A stretch of 64,000 bases of DNA, from contig NC_054543.1 in NCBI RefSeq assembly GCF_017654505.1, positions 26,352,747-26,416,746 of the forward strand. The letters run 5' to 3'. Within the stretch, counting starts at the first letter, position 1. Each line of letters starts with the position of its first letter. The translations under genes were made by a program, and so were the position numbers. Positions 21,512-33,838 of the stretch are shown here, in pieces. The DNA comes from Polyodon spathula (Eukaryota > Chordata > Actinopteri > Acipenseriformes > Polyodontidae). Under the pieces are notes generated by a model, which saw only the letters and a list, made by a program, of their open reading frames with translations, ran no database searches and was not told the origin of the DNA.

Positions 21512-21620
21512 GTGTTTTCATTTTCAAGTATTTACAGAAACGTATACAACGTAAAACATTGTCAATTATGAAAAAAAACCTAGTTTCCAGCAAGCGTACT
21601 CAAACTTTTGACTGGCTCTG

Positions 21621-21648
21621 TGTGTCTGTGTGTGTGTGTGTGTGTGTG

Positions 21649-21706
<58 letters not shown>
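21621..21706. repeat. TG/TA microsatellite
   Basis: TG repeat grading into TA, the mirror image of the left flank of the Tc1 element. Confidence 0.95.
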
Positions 21707-22192
21707 TCCCGATTGTGGAGCTGCACTTGTGCCATATAAATATGTGAGAAACGTTGTGTGTGTGTCCATCTGTCTGTAGTTATTGGTCTTATACAGTTCT
21801 ACATTTATGCAGCATACAGTGCTGTGAACAGTTTATATTTTCTGCACTCTTAAATTAAGGATAGTTCATCCACTAGTACAGTCAGGGTGGTCCGTCAGCC
21901 CCATCAACCCATGTATTTGTGGGTTGCTTTGAGCTCCCTATGAGTTATCTGAATACAAAGAAGCCCTGTATGAAGCTAATTTGATACAAATCATATGCAA
22001 AGTTTGAAATGTACGTATGTTTTCAGTACCAAACAATAATAATGAGAAAGTGTCTTCAAATTCAATTAGATAATTTTGTAACACCTCCCTGTCTGTGCCA
22101 ATATTCTCTTACCATTAAACCTATAATATTACATCAGGTGTGTTATTCTATTTATTATTTATTAAACTTAACCCCGTTACTTTGATTATTAA

Positions 22193-22503
22193 GAACATAA
22201 GAACATAAGAAAGTTTACAAATGAGAGGAGGCCATTCGGCCCATCTTGCTCGTTTGGTTGTTAGTAGCTTATTGATCCCAAAATCTCATCAAGCAGCTTC
22301 TTGAAGGATCCCAGGGTTTCAGCTTCAACAACATTACTGGGGAGTTGATTCCAGACCCTCACAATTCTCTGTGTAAAAAAGTGTCTCCTATTTTCTGTTC
22401 TGAATGCCCCTTTTTCTAAACTCCATTTGTGACCCCTGGTCCTTGTTTCTTTTTTCAGGCTGAAAAAGTCCCTTGGGTCGACACTGTCAATACCTTTTAG
22501 AAT
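22193..22503 (-). mobile_element. CR1 3' end fragment
   Basis: Antisense of the CR1 3' end, from the tail (AAGAACATAAGAACATAAG) to ILKGIDSVDPRDFF. It is 5'-truncated at 22503. The 81-codon minus frame ending LLDEILGSISY is intact. Confidence 0.9.
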
Positions 22504-23569
22504 CAATATTAAGTAAGTGGCTTACTTAATATAAAAGTTGAGGAATTAACAACAAATAAACAATTTATTTGTCTATGTGTGTTTTGGTTCAGTGCAGAAA
22601 CTGTGAGTCACAGGTTTACACTTGGTTGCATTCAATGAGACATAAACCCATTAAAACCCACTAACCTATTCAATGCACTGATATCCACAGTAAGCCTAGT
22701 CATTGGAAGAGCAATTACATTCAGCGTTTCACTTGTTTAGACTGTCTCCAACTTGCAGCTGCCCCTGATAATTATTTCTTAATTGTATTTAGAACTTTAC
22801 AGCAAAACTGCCCTTTTAATAATTCTAAAGTAAAACCAAACAAAAAGACAATGCTTATTGGAATTAGTCTATGTAACCTATACTTTACATAAGAACACAA
22901 AACGTTTGCAAATAATCATATAACTTTTAAATAAAATCAGTTCTGTCTCTGTAAGTCCAGATTTAGGCTTCTTCCAGTGTAGAATGCAGTAATTCACAGT
23001 CACAACAATCCACAAGCTCATTGAATGTTTTAGTTTAAGGCCTTTTTAAATATAGCAAACTGTCTTTCTCAACTCCTGGTTTATTTAGTTATCCAGCTGC
23101 TTAAGCTGTGGCTCCTGGACTTCCCTGCCAGCTAACACTGTCTCTGGAACCTTCCCAGCTTCCCTTTGGGGTGCTTGATAAACTTTAGCTGAGTTTGGTT
23201 GGTTTCACTTGTCTCTGTGACTGTCTCTCCAGCACTGCTCTGCGCTGCTTGTCTGCTGAATCAGGAAGAGAGACATGCAGTCCTTTTGTGCTGATAAGCT
23301 AACCTCTGCCCTCTAGGGGGTGGAGCCAGGAGGATCATTAAAGTAGCAGTCCATTTCATTTTAAACACATAGTAACACAGCTAATCTTTTAGCCACCGCT
23401 ACAACTTCTGAGCACTTTATGTTGGCTTTTTTGCATAGCTATTTTTTTTTTTGTTTGTTTGTTTTTTACAAAGGTATGCGATTTTAAGGACAATTAAATG
23501 GTATTCCTTTCTGAATGTACAATACATCTTTTCATCTGCAAATCGGCAACATGATGGGGGAAAAACAGC

Positions 23570-23574
<5 letters not shown>
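22504..23574. other. No gene recognised
   Basis: Mixed-composition sequence. 23100-23350 is richer in CT and could be part of an unrecognised LTR, but I see no ends, duplication or signal to support that. Confidence 0.4.
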
Positions 23575-23653
<79 letters not shown>

Positions 23654-23655
23654 TT
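23575..23655. repeat. TA/CA microsatellite
   Basis: About 24 TA units followed by about 14 CA units. Confidence 0.95.
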
Positions 23656-23971
23656 TGTCTGGAGCAGGGAGTGGAATGAAAGAAAAAGCAGAGTAGAGCG
23701 GCGGATATTATTATGAGCAGTGAAAGGAATTGTCACCGCTTCGCGAATTCTCTGAACACAACACAGATCCTCGCCGTTAAAATACATTGTCTTTAACACA
23801 GGATTTGCACATCACAGGAGAGTAGAAGTGAGTAAACTCTGTATCCCTTATATGAGAAGTAGGTAAATGATATATTGCCCAAATTCAAAGTGGGTAAACG
23901 CCGTTTACCTGCATATACTACATACATACATACATATACATACATACTTTAACATAAACCTTGTGTCACCC

Positions 23972-24612
23972 TGTGACAAAGTGCCCGCCCCTGTGTATAT
24001 TATCTGTTATATGTTGCGTGTGGTGTGTTAAATGTTGGTGTATAGTCATTGGTACATGGGATATAAACGGGTCTGTGTTTCATGTGTGTTTAGAAATGTA
24101 TAATTGTATTTAGGCACGGGATTGTACATCACTTCACGTGCATTTAAAGTAGTTAATATGTGAGCACGAGGTTGCACATAATTAATTCACGTGCTGGGAT
24201 TCAAGTGAATAATTAATTAGTGATTGAATCCCAGCACAACAGTATATATAGATGCACGTTTTATTCACTCGGGGTTGGGAGTTCGGTGAGTGGAGAATGG
24301 GAGAGAGAGGAGGAGAAATTTAATAACAACTGCTACTGCGTGCTGGTGGGACCAGCATGATACTTGTGTATTTAAAACTCACCGTGTTTGTCAGTCTGTC
24401 TGTCCGTGCACCGTGTTGTTAAGTATAGTCTGTTTTTTGTTTATCTATTTATTTTGGTGAATGTGCAGTGTCCTGCCTTTTGTCTGTTTACAACCCTTTT
24501 ATTTATAATAAACCGGCGCAAGCAAGCGTCTCATCATTTCACTTCATGAATTCTGTCTGTGTGTATTCCTTTCCTGGTTCTGTCGCTGCCCACTTCGACC
24601 GTCTTTGTGACA
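23972..24612 (+). repeat. 5' LTR of element A
   Basis: 641 bp; TATA-like AGTATATATAG near 24241 and TAATAAACCGG near 24507. It is longer than the 3' copy because the 3' LTR lacks TTTCATGTG and part of AATTAATTAG. Confidence 0.9.
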
Positions 24613-24682
24613 CGTGGTGTCCTGCGTGGGATTTAACAGCGCCTCCAAGCATCAGACCAGGAGAGGTGTGTGGGGAAAAAAA

Positions 24683-26081
24683 ATGGAAGGCTGGAGCTGG
24701 AGAGATGGCTGCCAGGACCTGCAGGAGCTCCTCAGTGGTCTAGAGGACCAAGGCTGGTGCCTTGCCTGTGGGGAGTTCGGGCACCTGGTGGTGCTCTGCC
24801 CCTACCAAGATGGAGAGGAGGAACTGGCCCAGGAGAGGAAGGTGAGGAGGAGGCAGAGAAGGGGAAATGGGAAGAGGAAGGCAGAGTGCCCACCGCTCCC
24901 ATCTCCACCAGCAGAGGAAGAGCTCCAGAGGGAGAGCTGACCAGTCCCCTGCAAGAGAGGGAGAGCCAGACCAGTCCCCTGAAACAAGGGTAGACTACAC
25001 ACCATTCCCACCTCCGCCACAAGGAGACTACATGCCACTCCCACCTCCACCGGCAAGCGCAGAGCAACAGGAGCTGCCTCTGCCTCCACCACCTCCAGGA
25101 GCAGAGCAGCAGGAGCTGTCTCTGCCTCCTCCACCAGCAGAGAGTGAATGCACGGTGGGTCCCTGTCCACCAGCAGAGGGTGAATGCCTGCTGGTCCCTG
25201 TCCACCAGCAGAGGGTGAATGCCTGCTGGGTCCCTGTCCACCAGCAGATGGTGAATGCCTGCTGGTATCACTTCCCAGAGGGTGAATGCCTGCTGGGTCC
25301 CTGTCCACCAGCAGATGGTGAATGCCTGCTGGTATCACTTCCCCCACCAGCAGAGGATGAATGCCTGCTGGTATCACTTCCCCCACCATCATGAGGAGAG
25401 GAGCTGGAGCTGCCTCTGCCTCCATCACCATCAGGGGAACAGGAGCAGGAGCTGCCTCTCCCTGCACCAGAAGGACCAGGACTAGATGCTGGCGGTCCTC
25501 AGCAGCCCTTGTATAGGCTGCTGAGGGCAGCACTGGGAAGAACCGCCCGGCCGCAGTGGCCGAGACGAGGGCCAACACCCGCACCCCAGCTTCTCCTGAC
25601 TTCCTGCCTCACTTCGCCCAAGGATGCCTGCGCATCGCCTGGGGCTGCCTGTTGCTCTGCATTGCAGCAGGAAGTACTGTGGCCGGAACCCCACCAAGGG
25701 GAGCTGCCGGCCACGAAGAAGGGGGAGGAGGTCTGGAGACCCCCAACCCCAGCAGCAGTTTCGCTGCCGGAGATCGTGGGGGAGGTCAGGAGACCTGCTC
25801 CCACTGCAGCAGTTTCGCTGCCAGAGATTGGGGGGGAGGTCAGGAGACCTGCTCCCACTGCAGCTTTTTCGCTGCCGGAGGTACTGTGGTCGGAGCTCCA
25901 TCAATGGGAGCTGCCGGCTCCGAAGAATGGGGTAGGTCAGGAGAACACCCCCCAAGCAGCCTTTCCGCTGCCAGGACTACCCTGGCAGGAGTATGCCACC
26001 CCGCTGTCAGCATTGCTGCTGACAGCCTTACGACCTGTGGGCCCCTTGAAGCCTCCGGTCCTGGCCCAGGACTTTGTGTGA
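24683..26081 (+). pseudogene. Gag-like zinc-knuckle/Pro-rich protein, frameshifted
   Basis: The start ATG at 24683 opens MEGWSWRDGCQDLQELL, then one CCHC knuckle CLACGEFGHLVVLC (C-X2-C-X4-H-X4-C) and a basic KVRRRQRRG segment. The frame ends at 24940. A second frame (24867-25394) holds Pro-rich repeats (PPPPGAEQQELSLPPPP; PPADGECLLVSLPPP) and a third (25509-26081) repeats EVRRPAPTAAVSLPEI. I read these as one decayed gag-like gene: the inverted relative at 32698-33397 and the open one at 33947 share knuckle and repeats. Function is presumably nucleic-acid binding and RNA packaging. The conserved EIWDWL..NYLA segment of its relatives is missing here. Confidence 0.6.
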
Positions 26082-26119
26082 CCATTGAGGCCATGTGTGC
26101 TTTGCACAGGGGGGGCATA

Positions 26120-26742
26120 TGTGACAAAGTGCCCACCCCTGTGTATATTATCTGTTATATGTTGTGTGTGGTGTGTTAAATGTTGGTGTATAGTCACTGG
26201 TACACGGGATATAAACGGGTCTGTGTGTTTAGGAAATGTATAATTGTATTTAGGCAAGGGATTGTACATCACTTCACATGCATCTAAAGTAGTTAATATG
26301 TGAGCACAAGGTTGCACATAATTAATTCATGTGCTGGGATTAAAGTGAATAGTGATTGAATCCCAGCACAACAGTATATATAGATGCACGTTTTATTCAC
26401 TCGGGGTTGGGTGTTCGGCGAGTGGAGAACGGGAGAGAGGAGGAGAAATTTAATATCAATTGCTATTGCGTGCTGTTGGGACCAGCACAATACTTGTGTA
26501 TTTAAAACTCACCATGTTTGTCAGCGTGTCTGTCCGTGCACTGTGTTGTTAAATATAGTCAGTTTTTTGTTGATCTATTTATTTTGCTGAATGTGTTGTG
26601 TCCTGCCTTTTGTCTGTTTAAAACCCTTTTATTTACAATAAACCGGCGAAAGCAAGCGTCTCATCATTTCACTTCATCGGTCCTGTCTGTGTGTATTCCT
26701 TTCCTGGTTCTGTCGTCGCCCACTTCGGCCGTCTTTGTGACA
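26120..26742 (+). repeat. 3' LTR of element A
   Basis: 623 bp, starting after the purine tract ACAGGGGGGGCATA and followed by target duplication CACCC. Confidence 0.9.
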
Positions 26743-26747
26743 CACCC

Positions 26748-28370
26748 GTATAAGGCGGGCAAAAGGTTATATATAGCAAGGGACTAAACAGCTGCCAGAC
26801 TACGCCACGTGAACTTAAGGAGTCCCAGAAACCCTTTAAGTAAGAGTAGTAAACTATTTACTAGTATATGAATTTTTATAGTCCCACTGATAAAATCGGT
26901 TCTTTTAATTCCGGGGGAGACAATGTACATAGGCCTGATCACACCAGAAAAGACCAGCAGCTTAATGCATACAGTACTTTTGTTTATTATGTAAAACAAG
27001 GCAGTATAAATTAACAAGGAACAGGCTACAATACAATAAAAGCTCAGACATAATTAAAAAGGGGAAAGGGTCCTGTGCCAAACCGACTCCCTGAAGTTTC
27101 GTAGCACCGTCACAGCCGTGCCTCATCTGCTTCTCTTTCAGGAGAGCTGCATCTGCTTGTTTCGCTCTCCTGTTAATCCATGCAGCTCTCTTCCGCTTTA
27201 CCGTCTTCTCTCTCCTGCTTCTTTCCAATTGAGCCGGTCTTATGGCCACAGCTGTTCTAAGGGCGGGTCTCTACTTGTTCCTATTGGTTATATCTGTCTC
27301 GCTCCAGCAAAGTAGTTGGTTAGGGTGGTTTGTCCGTATAATGTTCTAATGATGTAACAACCAACGACTTAGGGAGAAACTTAAACACAAAATGTGCCAC
27401 TAATTCTTAAAACATTTCAAAGTAAAAAAAAAACACACAGTAAATACACATAATAAATAAATAGTAAAAGAAAATCAAGAAAATACATCATGCCCAAAAG
27501 AATAAGTAAAAAAAATAAACTGTGTTCTCTAACTATCACAGTTCAAAAGGAAATCAAAATAAACAGTGACAATAGTACTTTTTATATAGTTCTATACATG
27601 TCAATTGCTTTGGGTAAACACACCAGCCAAATCAATTAATAACACAACATATGACACAGACAGCTCTTCCCCACCCTAGAGCACACTTCTGCCTCTCAAG
27701 GTGACATCCACATGTTACATAAATAACACTGGAATGGTAATAATAGTTACAGGGTAAAGCATTTAACAATATTGGAACTTGACAGTAACTAATAATGAAA
27801 CACAACGATAATAATTCAGCTTTCCCCTACCATATTTCTCACTCCCAGCATCCTCTGCTACACATTAACCTATGTAGAAAACTGGCTCTGAGTACGGCAC
27901 TCCATTCGCCAACAGGTGGCAACGCGAGTCAGTTCAGTCATGCCCGTCAATATTCTGTGTGTGTTAAAGATCAGCGGTTGTCTGTTCTTGACTTTTCCTA
28001 AATAGATACATTAAATGTACTCACGGCGTTTGAAAGTCAGAATCGCAAAAATAATAATAAAAAAAAAAAGGTTATAAGAACATCTACCTAGAACCGCCAA
28101 AAGTATTAATTTTGACGGCATGTTACAATACATGCTTTTGCCAATATAACCTACAATACGCTATGTTGTTTATGTATACAAGTCCGTTTGTTATCTCTAC
28201 CTCTACTGAGTTTACAGCAGTATGTAAAATATTGCTCTTGAAGGCTAGATATGTGTTATCCAAATGTCTATTGTAATCTTATCAATTCCTTGGAGAACTG
28301 CGTCTGGCTGTCTACGTGAGCATATAGTCTGCTGTCTTATAATACTACTATTACAATAATTGTTTGAGAA
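26748..28370. other. No gene recognised
   Basis: No gene is supportable. 27050-27310 is GC-richer and has the look of a promoter or LTR U5, but no paired repeat is present. 27410-28080 is A-rich. Confidence 0.4.
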
Positions 28371-28382
28371 ATCTTTATATTT

Positions 28383-29010
28383 TTGCATTTTGATTTGAGA
28401 GCAACTAAAGATATACTTGCATTGGCAGCAGGAATTTGTAACGACATCACTGAAAACAGCATTGCCTGTTTCAAGCTAAACATAAAACAATACATGCACA
28501 AGCAGCTGTTTCTGACAAAATCACGGTGTAGGTGGTGGACACAACACACGTCAAACCAACCTGTCAAATTTGGGACACAGTTTTGGCTGACAGCCGACCA
28601 TACTCCTACCTGTACAAAGGTGAAACTCGTCCAGCTGGTCAGAGACTGGGTGGCAATGTGATACTTAAGCTGATATAACCGTGCTTGGGAAAAGGGATGA
28701 ATGTTACCAATGACTTTTTTTCACTGTAATTAGCAAAACAGTTGGAAAAAAAAACACAGCCTGGTTGGCAGTAAACAAAGCGAGAGGAGAGTTTCCACCA
28801 TCTGCGCAAAAGATTTGTGAAAGCAATAACCGATGTGCAGTTGCTGTATCTTGCAATGTACTGGACGTAGCAGCCGTCAATTTCTTCATTTTGTACAATG
28901 TGTGCACAGAGGAAAGTATCATCTTATGATGGTAGCCACGGAGCTTTGGCAGAAACATTTCAATTAGAAAGCTGCAAAGTGGCAGAGAAACGCAGCTCAG
29001 CCTGGATACA
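28383..29010 (+). pseudogene. piggyBac (PGBD-like) transposase remnant
   Basis: Reading through frameshifts and stops gives LFLTKSRCRWWTQHTSNQP, VKFGTQFWLTADHT (28560-28600), SYLYKGETRPAGQRLGGNV (28600-28660), GKGMNVTND and then TSLKLAKQ-like and FPPSAQK-like segments to about 28820. A late AVSCNVLDVAAVNFFILYNV stretch (28840-28900) and a Cys-rich tail follow. This order matches the C-terminal half of PGBD-type DDE transposases, including the ETRPAGQRL and NVTNDNFF blocks, here with the NFF damaged. The N-terminus is lost. Related transposases act at TTAA sites, which links this relic to the TTAA-flanked MITE at 12326. Confidence 0.7.
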
Positions 29011-29039
29011 GTGCACATCAAGTGACACACGCAACAGAA

Positions 29040-29788
29040 AACAATGACAGGTAACTATGTGTAATAAAAATGAAACATCTGATATCTATGCCTAGTGTGA
29101 AAGAGCAGTACGACAAGTTGACAAGCGTTACATCTGTGTGAATTGTGCTAATATGGGGGCTACTTTGAAGTATGTTTCCTTGAATGCGCATTCCCGTTAC
29201 ACAATGTGAACAGAGTTCTTTTCTTATTTATAAGTAATGATTTTGATTTTACAGTTCTGTATGTAGGACTACATATAACCAGTTTACAGCTGGTTACATA
29301 ACATCTTCTTTTGAAATGTTTATTTTATTATAGTTTTTAATTTTTTATGTCACGCATTATATGCGTGAATTTCGAAAATACAGACTTTTATGTTTATTTT
29401 TTCATTGGAGTCATGTGATTGGTAGACATTCTGTTTCTGTTTGAAAAGTCGCTACACAGTTAAAAAAACTAAAAAGTAAATGGAAGAAGGAGAATTTGAC
29501 CTTAATTTGAAGACGTATATCTCATTGTTTATAAGAGGTATTTACATTTTTTTTACATTTGATGTAAGAAAGTTTCAGACTTTTGGTACTGGTACAGATG
29601 GTAATTCTAAGTGATTTAGTTTTGCCGCTGCAACATGGTGAAAATTGCTAAACTCTTGGAGCTGTATACTCACGGTAGTTTCAAACAAGTTTTTCTAACT
29701 TGTACGAGGAACTGCTGTTCCTCTCAATTCCAGAATTTGAGATAGGGAAATGTGTACGCATTACAGTACTTTCTGTTTTCTACATATT
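29040..29788. other. No gene recognised
   Basis: AT-rich sequence between a piggyBac relic and a CR1 fragment; no features seen. Confidence 0.4.
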
Positions 29789-30475
29789 AACCACTCCCTA
29801 AACCATGTGCATGCATTTCCTTGAATCACTATTGTGTTCAGTTTAAGAATTAATCTTTTATGTGGGACTTTGTCAAAAGCTTTCTGGAAATCTAAATAAA
29901 CCATGTCATGTGCTTTGCAGTTATCAATTGTCGATGTTGCATCCTCAAAAAAGTCAAGCAGGTTAATTAGTCACAATCTCCCTTTCCTAAAACCATGCTG
30001 ACTGTCTCACAGGAAAATGTTATCATATAGGTCATTTTCAATGTTGTTAATTCCACTTATTATAGTTTACATACAATAGAAGTCAGGCTTATTGGTCTGT
30101 AGTTACCTGGTTCAGTTTTGTCTCACTATTTGAGGATCGGTATTACATTTGCAATTCTCCAGTCTGTCTGTACAACCCGTGTTCAAGAGATCATTGTATG
30201 ATCTTGGTTAGCGTTTTGTAAATAACTTCTTTCATTTCTTTGAGTACAATTGGGAGGATCTCATCTGGCCCAGTGGATTTGTTTATTTTAATAGCTCTTA
30301 GTCCCTTTAATACTTCTGCCTCAGTTATACTAAAGTTATTTAAAATTGGATAGGAACAGGTTGACGTATAGGGCATATTGCCCCTATCCTCCTTTGTAAA
30401 AACTTCTGAAAAGTAATCACTTAATATATTGCTATTTATTTCTCTTCATCTAGAGTATGATTTTGCCATCTGCTG
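29789..30475 (-). mobile_element. CR1 RT fragment, divergent
   Basis: Antisense of the CR1 RT N-terminal half. The plus-strand text TTAACCACTCCCTAAACCATG corresponds to the complement of the RT segment WIREWL, and the minus frame at 30191-30376 reads NNFSITEAEVLKGLRAIKIN and GPDEILPIVLKEM. It is more diverged than neighbouring copies (extra indels at 30000-30080), so it is older or belongs to another subfamily. No 3' end is attached. Confidence 0.8.
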
Positions 30476-30688
30476 CTGATGTGGGCTCGTACAGCTCTAT
30501 GCAACCGGCACGGCAAAGCAACATTTTATTTTTTATTTATTTATTAAAAAGGAACCAAGATTTCAATTAACATTTGCAATTGAAACAAAACTGAAACTTT
30601 GAAAAATAGAGTTACGAGAAAAAAAGACACCCCCACCCCCCCACCCCCCCAACACGACACAAGAAGTTCAATGATCTATATATACGAA

Positions 30689-31640
30689 ACATAAGAACAT
30701 AAGAAAGTTTACAAACGAGAGGAGGCCATTCGGCCCATCTTGCTCGTTTGGTTGTTAGTAGCTTATTGATCCCAAAATCTCATCAAGCAGCTTCTTGAAG
30801 GATCCCAGGGTGTCAGCTTCAACAACATTACTGGGGAGTTGATTCCAGACCCTCACAATTCTCTGTGTAAAAAAGTGTCTCCTATTTTCTGTTCTGAATG
30901 CCCCTTTTTCTAAACTCCATTTGTGACCCCTGGTCCTTGTTTCTTTTTTCAGGCTGAAAAAGTCCCTTGGGTCGACACTGTCAATACCTTTTAGAATTTT
31001 GAATGCTTGAATTAGGTCGCCACGTAGTCTTCTTTGTTCAAGACTGAACAGATTCAATTCTTTTAGCCTGTCTGCATATGACATGCCTTTTAAGCCCGGA
31101 ATAATTCTGGTCGCTCTTCTTTGCACTCTTTCTAGAGCAGCAATATCTTTTTTATAGCGAGGTGACCAGAACTGAACACAATATTCAAGATGAGGTCTTA
31201 CTAGTGCATTGTACAGTTTTAACATTACTTCCCTTGATTTAAATTCAACACTTTTCACAATGTATCCGAGCATCTTGTTAGCCTTTTTTATAGCTTCCCC
31301 ACATTGTCTAGATGAAGACATTTCTGAGTCAACAAAAACTCCTAGGTCTTTTTCATAGATTCCTTCTCCAATTTCAATATCTCCCATATGATATTTATAA
31401 TGTACATTTTTATTTCCTGCGTGCAGTACCTTACACTTTTCTCTATTAAATGTCATTTGCCATGTGTCTGCCCAGTTCTGAATCTTGTCTAGATCATTTT
31501 GAATGACCTTTGCTGCTGCAACAGTGTTTGCCACTCCTCCTACTTTTGTGTCGTCTGCAAATTTAACAAGTTTGCTTACTATACCAGAATCTAAATCATT
31601 AATGTAGATTAGGAATAGCAGAGGACCTAATACTGATATA
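30689..31640 (-). mobile_element. CR1 3' half with RT
   Basis: The tail is at 30689 and the sequence is 5'-truncated at 31640 within [11 protein letters not shown]. The minus frame 30755-31637 is uninterrupted and includes FADDTKVGG, the catalytic Asp pair, FNREKCKVLHAGNKN and the conserved end LLDEILGSISY. It is one of the best-preserved 3' halves in the window. Confidence 0.9.
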
Positions 31641-31713
31641 GCCAGATTACTGGATGCAGTAAAATATGCCACTAATAGGTATTGTACTTGTAATTCTATT
31701 TTTATTCACAATA

Positions 31714-31754
<41 letters not shown>

Positions 31755-31757
31755 ATT

Positions 31758-31841
<84 letters not shown>

Positions 31842-31850
31842 TAATAATAA
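31714..31850. repeat. ATT/TAA trinucleotide microsatellite
   Basis: ATT units switching strand phase to AAT units near 31750, giving an inverted-repeat-like trinucleotide tract. Confidence 0.9.
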
Positions 31851-31913
31851 CAAACATGTCTTATGGCTATTATTATTGTCTATGTTTTACACATATAATA
31901 AAAAAGAATAAAA

Positions 31914-32697
31914 CAGTGTCACAGGAAATAAGTTAGCCTTGAAATAAGTTAGTGTTTGCCTTTTTGAGCCTTTCTACGCATGCACGAATCTTTGAACTTA
32001 AAGGCAAGGTTCTCTGTGTTCATCGAAAATTACAGGACACCATTTGTATATTTTTGGAGAAACGAAAACAAGTTTTGCATTGCAGACAGTATTTTCTGTT
32101 TAAATATGTTCTACTTTTATTTATCGAAGTGTATTGCAGACAGTATTTTCGTTTGTATTATAAATACATATTATCTTCAGGAAATTGCTCTCTGTATTTT
32201 ATTTTTTAACATAAATATTTTAAAAACATTACTTTGTATAATTTCTGTCTATGCATCGTTAAAATCACTAAAAAAATGTCATTTGTGGACATCGTATACT
32301 GTGGGGTAAGCAAATAAGTGTTTAATAAGTGTTTATGTAAGCTCACTTTAACAGTTACATTATTTTCATGGTAAATTGCTCTGTGACTGAACCTTTTCAA
32401 TAAACTGAGTTTGAAAGTGGGTACAAACACTTTTCTTCACGTAGAGAATAATGTTTTTGACATTGTAATCAAGTCTGCATGGGATATCTAAACCTGTTAA
32501 TATAGAAAACATGCACGTTTTTAGTGGAAGATGGTGTTTTAAGGTGTATATATAATTTGAGAAATGCACAAAACGATTGGCTTCCTATACATACTGTCCT
32601 AAAGTGCAGTTATTTATCTGTAATTTGTAAAATAAATCGCAAGACAAATGCATAATGGTTTCTGATACAGTATATCAACACATACATATTATACATG
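31914..32697 (+). mobile_element. TIR-element left part (copy of 49120-51704)
   Basis: Begins CAGTGTCACAGGAAATAAG and continues GTGTTTGCCTTTTTGAGCC, matching 49120 onward. Later parts (TGTTTTTGACATTGTAATCA, AAAGTGCAGTTATTT, GACAAATGCATAATGG) match 49520, 49665 and 51055. It lacks about 1.35 kb found in the other copy and is cut off at 32697 by an LTR-element fragment. No coding potential is recognised. Confidence 0.7.
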
Positions 32698-33397
32698 TAT
32701 TGCATGCTCCTGCTGCTCTGCTCCTGGCGGTGGAGGTGGCAGAGGCGTGTAGTCTCCTGGCGCCGGCGGTGGGAGCGGTGTGTTGTCTCCTGGCGACGGA
32801 GGTGGGAGAGGTGTGTTGTCTCCTGGCGATGGTGGCTCTCCCTCACTTGCCAGGGACTGGTGCGACTCTCATTCACTTACAGGGGGCTGGTGCGGCTCTC
32901 CCTCACTTGCAGGGGACAGCAGCGTTGGCTTCTCTCCCTCTGGTCCTGAAGACAGCGTCGGGGCTTCTCCTGATGAGACCAGAGGCGGGATCCCTCCCAT
33001 ATCGGCAGCAAGGTAGTTGAACATCATGGCTTCCACGTCTCGGAGGGACACTGGGTGGTGTTGCTTTTCCCAAGTTTCCCAACACTCCCCTTCTCGGGCT
33101 CACAGCAGGTTAATCGCCTTCGGGAGGTCTCTTTCCATGACACCGCCAGGATCCGTCAGCCAGTCCTAGATCTCCCTCGATGGTGGCCCTCGAGCATGCA
33201 GGGCTTCTCTCTCACCTTTCCCCTTCTCCGCCTCCTTCTCCTCACCTTCCTCTCCTGGGCCAGTTCCTCCGCTCCCTCTTGGTAGGGGCAGACAGCCACC
33301 ACGTGCCTGTACACCCCGCAGGCAAGGCACAAGCCTTGGTCCTCCAGACCACGAGGAGCTCCTCCAGCTCAGTGCAGCCATCTCTCCAGCCTTCTAT
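32698..33397 (-). pseudogene. Inverted LTR-element D, gag-like fragment
   Basis: On the minus strand from 33397 it reads EGWRDGCTELEELL, a one-base deletion, then a zinc knuckle CLACGVYRHVVAVC and a basic segment. Next is a domain EI*DWL, DLPKAIN, EGECWETWEKQHHP and MMFNYLAADMGG, then repeats PGDNTPLPPPSPGD and PPPGAEQQE. The knuckle and AEQQE repeats match element A, while the DWL..NYLA domain matches the ORF at 33947. It thus links the two element families. LTRs are absent; element B is inserted just beyond its 5' side. Confidence 0.7.
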
Positions 33398-33418
33398 TTT
33401 TTATGTTGAAAAAGTATA

Positions 33419-33836
33419 TGTGGCAGAGCAAAGCTCTGCCCTTTAAATTGGCAGGGATGGGGTTAACTTCCCCTACCTGCCTGGGTTTATTATGTTCAGG
33501 TGGCTGGGGTTGATTAGTTGATTAGGTTGATTAACGATCAATCAGCGCCCAGCCACCTGATATAAAAGGAGGCCTCTGCTTCTCATTTGGGGAGAGGGAG
33601 CTGAGGAAGCAGGTTGGTTTTTTTTTGGTTGTTTGGAGAGCTTGAATCCAGTGAAGGCATTGCCCAGCCTGGAGATTGTTATTTTTGTAAATTTTGCTTT
33701 TTGTCTTTCTTTGTGTTTAAATTGTTTTGTTTTGGCCCTTGTGCCCTTTCATTTTTGTGTTTATTTATAATAAAATAGTTATTTTTTTGAACTGCAGTCT
33801 GTCTCTGGGCCTCTATCCAGTCGCCAGCCTGCCACA
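33419..33836 (+). repeat. 5' LTR of element B
   Basis: 418 bp. The 5' end carries the hairpin GGCAGAGC-AAA-GCTCTGCC. The TATA box is GATATAAAAGGAGG near 33560 and the polyadenylation signal AATAAAATAG near 33770. Confidence 0.92.
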
Positions 33837-33838
33837 TT

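Larger units (their letters stand above)
20268..21620 (+). mobile_element. Tc1/mariner element with TIRs
   Basis: The left end CAGTACCAGTCAAAA and the complement of the right end CAGAGCCAGTCAAAA match over about 50 bases (through GAGTAC and AACCAGGTTTTTCAT). TA precedes the left end. Between left TIR and transposase lies a foreign MITE (20401-20722). The transposase lacks its N-terminal DNA-binding half. Both outer flanks are CA/TA microsatellites in mirror order. Confidence 0.85.
23972..26742 (+). mobile_element. Non-autonomous LTR element A
   Basis: Two direct repeats, 23972-24612 and 26120-26742, start TGTGACAAAGTGCCC and end TTTGTGACA. The target duplication CACCC is perfect (23967-23971 and 26743-26747). 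The LTRs have a TATA box (AGTATATATAGATGC) and an AATAAA signal. TGGTGTCCTGCGTGGG, just inside the 5' LTR, begins with the TGG expected of a tRNA primer site. ACAGGGGGGGCATA before the 3' LTR is a polypurine tract. The internal region (about 1.5 kb) codes only for a zinc-knuckle, Pro-rich protein; protease, RT and integrase are absent. LTR differences (a 9-base and other small indels) suggest some age. Confidence 0.9.

Noticed and set aside
27118..27315. Possible exon or LTR in a GC-richer patch
   Set aside because: No paired repeat, target duplication or conserved peptide found.
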